Shown in pieces: positions 11,907 through 22,017 of a DNA stretch of 46,669 nt. This DNA comes from Rusavskia elegans. Taxonomy: Eukaryota > Ascomycota > Lecanoromycetes > Teloschistales > Teloschistaceae. The notes under the pieces were generated by a model. It had not been told where the DNA came from and did not search any database. It saw only the letters and a list, made by a program, of their open reading frames with translations. The stretch's first letter is position 1, and each line of letters begins with the position of its first letter. Where the stretch lies: contig SAUG01000157.1 in assembly GCA_011316305.1 (NCBI GenBank), positions 1 through 46,669 of the forward strand. Direction: 5' to 3'. The position numbers were made by a program, and so were the translations under genes.

Positions 11907-13603
11907 TCATTCTTCCGCTTTATCTGCTATCGAAGCGTTTTTGAGATCCTCCGCGACATCAGCTTCCGCATCCTTTTCCTGCGCCTGCTCTGTGTTGGCG
12001 GAAGCTGTTCCATTGACAGATTGATTAACAGTCGCAGGCTTTTTAGCCGTCTCATGGGTGCGACGATTGCCCGTTGATGCTGTAGATGAGGGCGCTGTGG
12101 CTTCAGCTTCGAGTCGATCAATCTCTTTCTGAGCTCTGTCGATATTCTGCAGAACCCTATGTTAGCGACACATGATGAGCGTTTAGACAAACAGTATAGC
12201 TCACCTCTTTGGTCTTCTTATCCTGTTCGCTCTTCCAGTGATCTCTTTTCGCTTTCAGCTTCTCTACCACGGCAGAAACGTCTGACTGGTTCATGGGAGG
12301 TTCAACGTTGACTTTTGCCAATTGTTCAATAATGCCAATGCTCAGGTTGAATTTGCCTTCAGAAGGGGTTCCAGGCGCGGGTGATCCTGCAGCTCCGCCC
12401 TTCTTACCCTTCTTGCCCTTCTTCCCGCCCGTTCCCATGAAGTAATTTTCCTCCTGATCATCCCTCTTCATGACCTTGGTGCCTTTGAAATCAGAAGCGC
12501 TAATTGTCCTCTGAGCTTCGGCTGCAAAACCGCTGGGACCTCGAAGTTCTTTTGCGGCCTCGGTAGACGACGGATCGAAGTACCGGATAAGACCTTCCGC
12601 AGTAAGGATCTCATCCATGTAGGCGGGCTGGCTAGCTTCTTCCAGTTTTTGCCGGGCTGCTTCTTTCCGTCGCTCTTTCTGCTTAGCTTCCATTTCCGAC
12701 TTGTACTTTTCCTGCCGTACGCGGTTCTGTTCGCGCTCGTACTCCCGGTGCGCCCTGCTAGCTTTGTAGTACTTGTCTTTGATATCCTTGACGGCGGAGT
12801 ACTTTTCCTGCTGGTCGGCGTGCAGCTTATTGCGCTCGTCTCTGAGCGAATTGAGGCTCTTGTATGCCTGGTCTTGGTCGGATTTGATGCTGGCCAGCTC
12901 TTGAGATATCTTGTCATATTTCTGACTCAATGCGGTAGCTTCAGGGTTGTCGAGGCTCTTTCGGAGTTCGGATATTTGCGCCTTCACACTGTCGATGCCC
13001 TTTTGGGCTTCGTCGAAACCAGCGAAACCTTTGCGTTGTTTCCGCAGGCTCGAGATCTCCGCAAGCGCTTTCTTCTCATCGACCAGCTTCATGGTACCAG
13101 TGTCCACCTGCTGTTCCAGCCGTTTGATCTCGCGGTCAATTTCCTCCACATTCTTGTAGGGTACTCGGCTTCTGGCTGTTTTTTGCTCGGCCATGCGAGA
13201 CTTCAGTTGGGCATCGAGAGCTGCGATTTTTTCTTGCGTGCCGGTTCTGGAGGACTTGAAGCCTGATTGCTGCTGCCTGATAGCTTGCAGCTCACCTCGA
13301 AGCTCTTGCTGTCTTTTGCCGGCGGGGGAATCCTTGGTGAGAGGCTGTGCGAGGTCTATCTTGGCCTTGATCGCATTCTAGAATGGGATGGTCAGCACAG
13401 CTTGTACGAAAAGCGCAGGAAGATGCTCTTACAAACTTCTCCTGGGCTGCTGCATAATCCTTCTCTGCCGTTGCAAGACTTTCCTTGTATTGCTGTTCGT
13501 CCGGTCGCTCGGGCCTGGCCTTGGATGCTTTTTCGGGGGCTGGCTCTGATCCAGCGTCTATGGTGGACATGGTAGCGGCCGAAGGGGTGGCTATGTCCGC
13601 CAT
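11907..13603 (-). CDS. bfr1: Bfr1 family coiled-coil protein (nuclear segregation protein)
   Basis: Three exons with introns at 13378-13432 and 12147-12204 give 527 residues from the ATG at 13603 (MADIATPSAA). After a Pro/Ala/Glu-rich start, most of the protein is long charged coiled coil (YKNVEEIDREIKRLEQQ, QELRGELQAIRQQQ), followed by a Lys/Gly cluster (GGKKGKKGKKGG) and a terminal NVEPPMNQSDV segment typical of fungal Bfr1. In budding yeast Bfr1 binds polysomes and mRNP complexes with Scp160, acts at the endoplasmic reticulum, and affects chromosome segregation and brefeldin A tolerance. At the second intron two acceptors are close together. Only the downstream one (after CTGCAG) keeps the frame and yields NIDRAQKEIDRLEAE. 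Confidence 0.9.
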
Positions 13604-14884
13604 GATGGAGGGAGAACAAAGTAAGAGTATAGAATTTCTGTCTTCCGGCACTTAACGTTGTTGGCCACAGAAAGTCATGTTAGTAGGTAATGATAAATGT
13701 AGGGTAGCTCTAGTTTGAAAATAATGTGGAAGACATGAATAAGTCATTAAAACTCCCAATTGATGATGAACAGTTGGTCATCGGTGGATGAACAAAAGTT
13801 CTCAGTCGGGTGTCTCACACTTCCAATCTCGGATTAGTTCAGCCCTACCCGTTGTCACTGAACCCTTTATGTCAAAGTCTACCTACCTTTTACCCCATGT
13901 CATCCCTTGAAAGTCTCCAGCTCTCTCTCATCCGGAATGACCTCTTGAACTTTGAACGCTTATTCAAGGTTGTCTTACTTGAAAAATAAAGTTAGCAGTC
14001 CGTGGTTGGAATTACCCATGCTGGATTGCTCATAGCGTACTGGCCGAAGACAATCATGCCACTACTACTCGCAGAAGAGAAGATTGAGTGATGTCGCCGA
14101 GGAACTCTTTGCTACTCCATTGGTAGGTTAGCAACCTCGGAGTGTTAGGTATCAACTGCAATAAGAGGCGTATAGCAGTCGAGATTTGATGTAAGAATCC
14201 GTTCGAACGATCGTTGGGACGTTGGTGTGGAGCTGTTATACGTGTAGCCAACAGAGCGTGGAGCGGTATCAGGCTGTAAAGGTAGGACGTTATGTGGTGT
14301 TTGCTGTGTAGACAAATTGAGATTGCTTTTAATACGAGGCAACTCGGGGGCTCATGACTGCCTTCGTTCTGCTCTAACTTTATGCGTTCGACAATGTCTA
14401 TATTCACTCGGTCTCTATCCCTTCCGCCGCTACTGCTTTCGATTCAGGGCTTACTTCCGCCCCAGCCCCTGAATTGAAACCCATCAGTAGCAGCGGAAGG
14501 TATGAGATTTCTTTGTTGTGACTGTACCATTCTATCACTATTTTCTTCTCTTGTTCGATGGCGTTGTTATTCTTCATTAATTAAACATTTGATCAAGCCA
14601 GCGCTTTTTCTTAAGTTGATTGTTTAATTTTTCGTTATATCGTCGTTCATTTCAATTATTAAACTTTATGTAACCCGATTCTTCAATTAGTTTGCTCTCA
14701 ATGTAAAGAAATAACATAAGTCTATCTGTCGAAGGTCGTAAATGTTGAAGGTAGAAGTGACATTTATACAACAGAAAAACGACTCATCACTGTTAGTACA
14801 TATAAATAACTCCCGAGTACGTGTGTCATCTTTTACTTTTACATTCCCTCTTCACCAGGCTTCGCCTTCCCTATTTGAGCACAT
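13604..14884. other. Intergenic region between divergent BFR1 and RING genes
   Basis: About 1.3 kb with no convincing gene. It contains a palindromic foldback (14418-14500). From about 14500 to 14850 it is distinctly AT-rich and probably forms the promoter and leader of the RING gene. Confidence 0.55.
14418..14500. repeat. Foldback inverted repeat related to the 9521-9780 element
   Basis: Left arm CCTTCCGCCGCTACTG...TTCGATTCAGGG pairs with a right arm whose reverse complement reads CCTTCCGCTGCTACTG...TTCAATTCAGGGG. The arms are about 30 bases with a short spacer. The terminus CCTTCCGCYGCT and the inner TTCAGGGGCT also occur at the right end of the element ending at 9775. TAT occurs on both flanks, a possible short target duplication. 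It looks like a deleted, solo-terminus form of the same MITE family. Confidence 0.5.
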
Positions 14885-16607
14885 ATGCCTACTCGGAGGA
14901 AATCTCCCAACACGATGGACGCATACGCGGATACGCCTAAGGAAGTCCTTGAAACCATCGACTACCTCGATCAGTTGAAGCATCAAATTGTTCAGCCCGC
15001 CAACGATGGAAACGAGTGTTCCATTTGCCTGGAGCCATTCTCTTCATCAGGCCAAGGTGGTGCCAGCGACTCGTCAGGTGTGGCAGAAACGCCCGTTTCC
15101 CTTCCTTGCGGCCACATCATCGGATTCAAATGTATTGAGCGATATCTTTCACCGTTCGGAGAGGCACGTAACTCATGGTAAGTATTGTCTCTCGACTCCG
15201 CTTTACTCCTCTTTTTTCCATCAAGTAGGAAAGTCCGTCGCTAACAAAATTGCCTCTAATAGTCCAATGTGTCGACGAAAGCTGTTCGAGGCACCGTACA
15301 AGCCGGATACAGTGACTAAATTGAGAGCACGCCTTGAAGCATTCGACAATTACTTCCAACAACACCCGGAGAATGCGCGTCCTAATCGGACAAGCCGCCT
15401 TCGGGATCTCCTATGGCAATTCTCTCGAACAACAAAAGTGGTGCCGGAGGAGCTGCCCGGTGCCAAAGTCGAAGCACAGGCAGCTATTATAAACCGCAAC
15501 TCATTCACGGCGACCCGAGGGGGTCTACAAGATTTCACATTGCCGGCAGCAGGACTGCGACATCAACAGTTGAGAGAGCACATGACTCGACTTCGGCAGC
15601 AGGTCGAGTCTGTAGCGAGAGAACAGGAGCGAGCTCAAAATGAAGCAAGAGAACGAGAAGCTGCTGCGCAGGAGAGAGTGCGGGAGAGAGCGCGATTAGT
15701 CGGAGAAGATTACCAGAATCAAGACGGCCAGCGTGCTCGAGCCTGGCAACAACCACAAGCTGCTACACGTATCGATCTCTCTGGGCGAGGAGACCGGCGA
15801 GGACAACGTTACGAGCACTTGCTCGGTGAAGCGAGACGACCACCACGATTGATTAGGGAGAATTACTCCGATTACGAGGAAAATTCCGACGAGCAGGCTG
15901 GTCGTTCTGCTCGAGGCTCGCGGCACCCACCACGTTTTGCACGAAACGGAGTCTTAAACCAAGGGGTCCAAGAAGAACAACGTCTCGAGCAGTTGGCGAA
16001 TGAAGCGAGACAACAAGCACGATCGATCGGTGAAGACTCCGAGGACTCCGAGGAGGATTACGACGCGTACGACTACCAACCCGCTGGAGGCTGGCGGCAC
16101 CCACGACGTTCTTCACGGATCCGACGTTTAAACCAAGGAGTTCAACGAGGACAACGTCCCGAGCAGTTGCCGAATGAAGCAGGACAGCAAGCACGTGAAG
16201 CACCTCAAAACGGGCTGAATCAGCGGTGGGAGCGCCTGATGGTCCAAGCCACACCGCGACAAGCATCTCCAATCACGCCGGCCGAAACGCAGCCAAACGG
16301 AGGAACCCAGAGAGAGCTGCCAGGCTCGCATTTCCATTCCCTAACATATGCTGAAATTCGACAGCGGGACGCTGCACAGACAACGGCACAACCGGATCAA
16401 CCGAACGCGAGGGAGCAGCGCCTGAATGCCCTCGAACGCTCACTCACCGAGCGGAAGGAGGCTCTGGAACGTCGCCAAGAAGCACTGGAGGAAAGAGAAC
16501 GAGATATTGCGCAACGAGAGCGTATCGCGGATGCGAGGGATGAGCTCCACCGTCTGCGAGGCCAAGCTCGGACCTATAACGGGCTTGCGTATTTTGAAAA
16601 TATTTGA
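14885..16607 (+). CDS. RING-finger protein with tandem 58-residue repeats
   Basis: Two exons (14885-15177 and 15263-16607) give 545 residues. The intron splits the RING between its sixth ligand and its last pair; splicing creates NSCPMCRRKLFE. Visible ligands are Cys45, Cys48, Cys75, His77, Cys83, Cys98 and Cys101 (ECSICLEPF, LPCGHIIGFKC, CPMC). The fifth position of a C3HC4 finger is Gly/Phe instead of Cys or His. Downstream lie Gln/Glu/Arg-rich sequence, three diverged 58-residue repeats (about residues 245-412), and a C-terminal coiled coil (LERSLTERKEALERRQEAL). The RING points to an E3 ubiquitin ligase or a RING-like scaffold. I do not recognise a named orthologue, and outside the RING the protein may be lineage-specific. 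The neighbouring genes give no hint of a pathway. Confidence 0.8.
15690..16211 (+). repeat. Three tandem 174-nt (58-codon) coding repeats
   Basis: The segment GRACAACGTYNCGAGCANTTG recurs at 15801, 15975 and 16149, exactly 174 bases apart, so the frame is kept. Each unit has an acidic Ser/Tyr-containing stretch (for example YSDYEENSDE, EDSEDSEEDYD), a basic stretch (RHPPRFAR, RHPRRSSRIRR), and a conserved block QR.EQL.NEARQQAR. Units 2 and 3 are most alike; unit 1 is more diverged. Confidence 0.8.
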
Positions 16608-17442
16608 GATACTTCGAAGGGTTGGGATCGTGGATGGTGTGCAACTGATCCACCATTGTTCCTGCCCAGACGATCAACAGCGGGACCCCATGACGAGATA
16701 GAGCAGCAGAGATTGAAGAAAGGCCATGATGTGGTACTTCATTCTCTGGCGGTCGGCAAATCATGCTTTCTGTGGCGGCCTTTTCCGGATTGAATTACCT
16801 TCCGAGGCTATGGCAGGGAAAGGGGTCGAGAATCCAGTAAAGTATTTTCTAGTAGCATCTACCACATTTGGCCTGCAGTGGGGAATAGGACATCAGGCTT
16901 TCATGAGCTCTTGCTTGACCTCACATCTGTTCTGGCGATCTTCTTCTTCTGGCTTCTCAATGATTAGGGAATCATTAGAAATTTCCTATGGGATCTCATG
17001 TAGAATCTATCCTCGTGAACCAATACCGTGACCATGTCGTCGTTTGACCCTTCGTGCCTCGACGAATAGAGAATTGCTGGCTTTGGTGCCCTGTAAAACT
17101 GTGGTGTCCTTAGGTAAATCACGTTTACTACATAAGCCAATCTAAAAGGAAAGAACGAATTAAAACGAAAGGCAGAAGCTTCCTCTGTACAAGCAGTCTA
17201 TCATTTTTCATCATCTCGGTCGCTCCATGCGATCAGGTGGAGACAAGCCTTCTCTTTGCTTTGGGTGTGCTACATCGAACGAAAAACAGACGATTAGGAC
17301 TGATTTTCGCCCCTCACAGTTCCTCTCACAGCGTAGCCTGCGGCTGCTGCTGAACAGCCCGTCTATGAGCTCCTATCGGCCGATACCTACCAATGTTGTT
17401 ACTTGCTGTTGGCCCTGGTCGAGATGTCATCCACAATAATGT
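16608..17442. other. Convergent intergenic region
   Basis: About 830 bases between the 3' ends of the RING gene and the AAA ATPase gene. No protein family, RNA gene or repeat could be recognised; short opposing open frames look like chance. Confidence 0.55.
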
Positions 17443-18991
17443 TTAATGATCATATCGGCCGGTAGGGGAAATACCGTTTTGAGCAGCCTCATCCACACTC
17501 CTAAGGGATTCTTCCTGCTCTGCCCGCAGAATCTCCACCTGCTTGCTCAAGGTGCGCCAAAGAGCATTGCCCTCAACACCTTCCGTATCCGCGTCTCCCA
17601 CCGTGCCGTTGAGCTTCTCGGTACCGCCACGTTGATTAGCGACAATTACAAGGAGCGATGTGATGAAGGCCTCTTTGAGGTAGGCGAAGCTGAAACCTTC
17701 CGTGATTTCGGCGATGGCTGCAGAGAGCTTTGGGGGAAAGTCGATGGATTTGTTATTCGCTAGCTTGGATCTGTGTACCTCTGTTAGGTCTGATTGGAAG
17801 ACAGTGTTACGAAACAGGTTGACAACGTCGAGCCCTTACCTCCAATACTCACAGTACCGAATCCTTTCGGCAACTGCTGGCAGTGCGAAGTGGTACTTGC
17901 GATCGAAACGACTTGGCCGCTTCGCGATACCTGGGTCTAATCGATCGACTGCACATCTGGTGTTAGTCTAACGTCGCTCATGGATGTACTAGATCGTAAT
18001 GGTGCGACCTACGATAATTGGTACTCCCAATCATCATGATGCCGTCATTGCTCTCGAGCCCATCGACCTCGTTCAGGAAGAAGCTCTTAACCTTATCAGT
18101 GATAAGACTGTCTAGATCCTCAAACACCAAAAGACAGGGCGCCGTCTGTCTAGCCTTGGTGAAGATCCCCCGGATGGCATAATGCGGGCCGTGACAGCCG
18201 GCAAGTGATTTGACGTACAATGTCGGGACTGGGTCAGAACGAGAGGACAAGAAGTGAACAAGAGCCTTGATTGAAATGGTTTTTCCATTGCCTGGTATAC
18301 CGTGGAATATGATGCCTCGCTTCCAAGGTACACCGAATTGCTTATAATCGTCTTTCCGGTCGAAAAACCCCTCGACATCTTCGACTAGAGTTTTCTTCAT
18401 TGTGTCATCGAGTATGACATCGTCCCATGTGGAGTCCTGAACGCTCTTCCAGAGCTCGGAGTCCTTGGACCAGTATTCCTGATCAAACACCCAAACCTCA
18501 TCATGCAGGTCCTCTGACCATTGGGAGGCGGCTGCAATAAGTTCGTCGGTTCGCTTGGAATGACCATCGACGATCACATCATCTGCTTTCTCGCAGAGAA
18601 TGTATTCATTTCTGTGCAAACTGCCGTTTTCGGTCCAGGTGACAGAATAGACGATGAATTCAAGATTCTTCCACGTGTAGTCGTACTTGCCGAAGAATAC
18701 GCGATCAGCCGTCGTTCCTTCCCGCCCTGAGCGGTCAGTCACTGGAAAATGCACTCGCCATGCCGAGTACTCGTCCATGGTGGTGTCAAGTTTTGCTTCA
18801 GCCTGACCGGCCTTGGCGAAACTGAGGATCCCTGTCGTGGCGGGCGTTACTGTTGTGCTGCAGTCCGGATAGCGAGAGCGAAGAGAGGTGGTAATCGCAA
18901 GTTCGGTAGAATGTCTTGTAGCGCCATAGTGTGTTCTCAAGTCATCAAAAACCTGACTTTTGGCACTTTTGGGGGTAACAGACTCAATCAT
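17443..18991 (-). CDS. BCS1-related AAA ATPase
   Basis: Three exons with introns at 17949-18012 and 17771-17839 give 471 residues from the ATG at 18991. The C-terminal half is a single AAA module: Walker A GIPGNGKT, Walker [11 protein letters not shown], sensor-1 IGSTNYLDRLDP spanning the first intron, and an arginine-rich [11 protein letters not shown] segment. The lid region has [13 protein letters not shown] and [14 protein letters not shown], as in the BCS1-like clade. Only the downstream acceptor at 17771-17772 gives YWRSKL in frame. Unlike true Bcs1, I see no N-terminal membrane helix or mitochondrial import sequence. The N-terminal half (about 220 residues) matches the cytosolic or nuclear BCS1-like proteins that are abundant in filamentous fungi, whose function is unknown. 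Confidence 0.88.
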
Positions 18992-19458
18992 CCTGCTTGA
19001 CGTCTCCTACAATCGTATGCTTAAAGACAAGCTCGTGGATGTTCTGTAAGAGAGACAGCGCGGGATATTGTAGATAGTTTGGTCAACGGGCGAGACGGGT
19101 AAAGCTGACACCTATGCTGTCGACTATTATCAGGCAACCAAGGCTGTTGCCTTGGCGGCAAATCGGAAATATGCATGGCCTTGCCTAGTTTCAACAGAGG
19201 CATTGCTCGAGGCTGTGGGCTGCAGGAACTGACAACTCGAGTAGATTCTTGAAGCCTCGCAATGAGCAGCCAATTGATCTGATGTTGATGCAATGTTACA
19301 ATAAAAGTGGCATCGATTTTTGAAAATGAAATTTCCTCACTATTTCCCAAGATAATTGCGCGATTGACCCCAGGAACAATGAAAGACCCTTGGGAAGCGA
19401 AGTCAGACCATCAATTACACGGATCAGTTAAGATGAGAATTCAAACCGTGCTATTCTC
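18992..19458. other. Intergenic region upstream of the AAA ATPase
   Basis: About 470 bases between the AAA ATPase start and the stop of the Rossmann-fold gene, both on the minus strand. It should hold the 3' end of one and the promoter of the other. No other feature is seen. Confidence 0.55.
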
Positions 19459-20344
19459 TTATAAACCCGCAAGTCGTCTGATCCCCGTATTAGCAAGCAA
19501 GACTCCAAGCGTATCACCTTCCTCGACAGTGACACCGGTCCCTTGGACCCGAGCCTTGACATCCTCTGTCGAAGCGTTTTCCAGAGCACAACGCTCCAAG
19601 AGCTCAGCCAGCGGGCCAGACGGGCTGACACCACTCGGCCAGACGGTTCGGACCAAAGGCAAAGCTCGATACATTAACTTTTTTAACATTATGTCTGGGC
19701 CATCCTTGAGAGGATTTTGACTTTCATCAATGAAAGCTGGACGTACGTTCCAAATGCGTAGTCCAGGGTTGTCTGATCTCAAGGCCAGTAGCGCGGTTTC
19801 GGCTTGGCCTTTGACGCGGGCGAAGAGCGGAGTGAATCTGCCAGGGGTACGTGTGACCTTTTCCCTTGTAAGTCATTGATGACATACATTGAGGGAGCTT
19901 GGTCTTAGATGGAATACGATACATACCCCTTCACCGGAGATGTAGACAAAATTGAACGCAGGGTTCAGGGGAGCAAACGCTTTAGCCGCTGCTAGAGCGT
20001 AGTCGTAGGTAATTGTCCTATACTCACTTCACACCGAAGCTTGGTGAGAAGTTGTTTGTAGATATTGCGACGATAAATTTAGCTCACTCTGGTTTAACTT
20101 GAGACGCTGAAATGCCCAAAGCCCAGATGCAACCAATGGCGCCTTCCAGCTCATTCAGGAGGCTATCTGGGTAGGAACGGAAGTCTTTGTGAATATGCAC
20201 CTTCACCTTGCCTTGTCCTTCGGCTTGTTTCACTGGTCTTCGCGATAAGATTGATACCTTAGAAACCTTGGAGGACTTGATACACTGGGCTAAAATGGCA
20301 GATCCTGCAGTTCCAGTGCAGCCGGTAAGGATCACGTGAGCCAT
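19459..20344 (-). CDS. NAD(P)-binding Rossmann-fold protein (extended SDR / HTATIP2-like)
   Basis: Three exons with introns at 20018-20087 and 19858-19926 give 248 residues. The N-terminus MAHVILTGCTGTAGSAIL has a T-G-x-T-G-x-x-G dinucleotide-binding loop right after the first strand (residues 7-14). After the first intron comes TITYDYALAAAKAFAPLNP with a Tyr and Lys in the region expected for the catalytic pair. FNFVYISGEGVTRTPGRFTPLFARVKGQ follows across the second intron, then a segment WNVRPAF resembling the substrate-side strand of NmrA/epimerase-like proteins. It is probably an oxidoreductase or a nucleotide-sensing protein; the substrate cannot be inferred. It reads toward the AAA ATPase and is divergent from RPB5. 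Confidence 0.8.
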
Positions 20345-21026
20345 GGAAAAGATCCAGGACGCGAAATTGGGAGCTGTTCAACCTGTTCCGGAGAAAGATG
20401 GGGATGATGCTGTGTAGTTGGATGATAGACTCTTGAGAAGGCAGATTGTATTCAATCTGTTCAATCCGGAGATGATAACTTGCCGCAGCCGAGCCTTTGG
20501 AACGACAGACAGCGGCGCAATATATGCACGCCTGCTCGGACCTACCGGATCGAGGTCTGACCGTACCTCCTATCTGGGCTTGGTGCCCGACAGTTTCAGC
20601 CCGTACTTGCAGTGGGCTACTGACGATATAAAGATGTACCTAAGATCTCTGATTGAGTTTCCGCTTGTAGAGACGAATGAAATTGAACACTATAAGAGGG
20701 GACGCTGTGTAAACATTTGATCGCAATAGAGGCACTGAGCATGCAGCAGGTACCTTGACAGGGATGAATCGATATAGAGATTGCTTAGATGTTGCTGTGT
20801 ACTAAGTACTGTATGATCTTATGTGAACTTTTGGGAGATAAAGTAGTAATCCAGAATGGTATTTGAGTAAGGGCCTGTACTGTTATATGGTAATTGGTGT
20901 TGGGAATTCGGGCACGTCGACATATCAAAACACTAAAGCCGTACGCAAAGTCCGGCCAATGACTCTAAAGCAGAACGTCAATTGATCACTTTTTTACATC
21001 TCAACGTCGGCGTCTGCATATGCAAC
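20345..21026. other. Divergent promoter region (Rossmann-fold gene / RPB5)
   Basis: About 680 bases between two start codons pointing away from each other. A 100-codon plus-strand open frame (20418-20720) resembles no family I know. The 200 bases before 21027 are the likely RPB5 promoter. Confidence 0.5.
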
Positions 21027-21852
21027 ATGTCGAACGGAGACCTGCCAAGGGCTTCCCAAGATGCGGAGAAAGAGCTCACACGCCTTTGGCGAGCATGGCG
21101 AACAGTCCAGGAGATGTGCGCCGACAGAGTAAAGGCCCTTTAAACATCACATCTTGAACGACCACTGATCATAAATTGGCCAGGGCTACGAGCTATCAGA
21201 AGAGGAAGTCCGCATCTCCCTCGACGAGTTCCGCGAAAAATTCGCCGACGCGAACGGTGGCCCAGAGTACACATCTCTACCCCCCCTTTGGAGCCCGGTC
21301 CCAAAACTAACCACCCCAACCTCTCACAGCCGCAAAAAGATGAATTTCTCCGCCCGCCCCACACCCACGATGCTCACGAAATACACCCCCCTCCCTACAA
21401 CTGCCCAACCCTCCACGATCCCCGAGATCGGAACCATCTGGGTCGAATTCACCACCGAGACCGCCATAGGCGTCAAACAAATGAAGGAATTCTGCCAACA
21501 TATCGACCAGCACCAATTCACGACGGGCATTTTGATCACACAAGGTCCTGTGACCGCTTCGGCGCTCAAATCCACCATTGGGCTCAAGGATAAATGGGTC
21601 GAGACGTTCCAGGAGACGGATCTGTTGGTCAATATTACGCATCATGAGTTGGTGCCGAAACATATCTTGATGAGCGCGGCGGAAAAAAAACAGTTGCTGG
21701 AGCGGTATCGGTTGAAGGAAAGTCAGTTGCCGAGGATTCAGACGGGGGATCCGATGGCCAAGTATTTGGGGCTGAGGAGGGGGCAGGTCGTGAAGATTAT
21801 TAGGAAGAGTGAGACGGCGGGGAGGTACGCGAGTTATCGGTGGACTATTTGA
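21027..21852 (+). CDS. rpb5: RNA polymerase I, II and III shared subunit RPABC1 (Rpb5)
   Basis: Three exons (21027-21128, 21184-21266, 21330-21852) give 235 residues; eukaryotic Rpb5 is usually 210-220. The N-terminal jaw domain reads LTRLWRAWRTVQEMCADRGYELSEEE across intron 1 and GGPDRKKMNFSARP across intron 2. The C-terminal assembly domain, shared with archaeal subunit H, has HHELVPKHILMS, YRLKESQLPRIQTGDP, YLGLRRGQVVKIIR and the ending SETAGRYASYRW. It sits in the lower jaw of all three nuclear polymerases and contacts downstream DNA. All phases agree and the family match is strong along the whole length. Confidence 0.96.
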
Positions 21853-22017
21853 AGGGGGTAGGCATTTCGCCAACATTTTTTTCTTTGTCTCAATTTGCCC
21901 CTCAAAACTGAAGTCTCACGCCAGGAGATCAAGGCGCAACAAGGTGTCAAGGGCGGCGATCTGATGGCAAGGCTGGGTAGTTCACTGATATCCAATTGTT
22001 ACATTTGTGTTTTCCCG

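Noticed and set aside
12649..13266. 205-codon hydrophobic open frame on the plus strand
   Set aside because: It is the antisense of the Bfr1 coiled-coil exon, whose charged codons read as hydrophobic residues in reverse.
20418..20720. 100-codon plus-strand open frame in the RPB5 upstream region
   Set aside because: No family resemblance; it lies in a divergent promoter interval.
21307..21876. 189-codon minus-strand open frame
   Set aside because: It is the antisense shadow of the RPB5 third exon.
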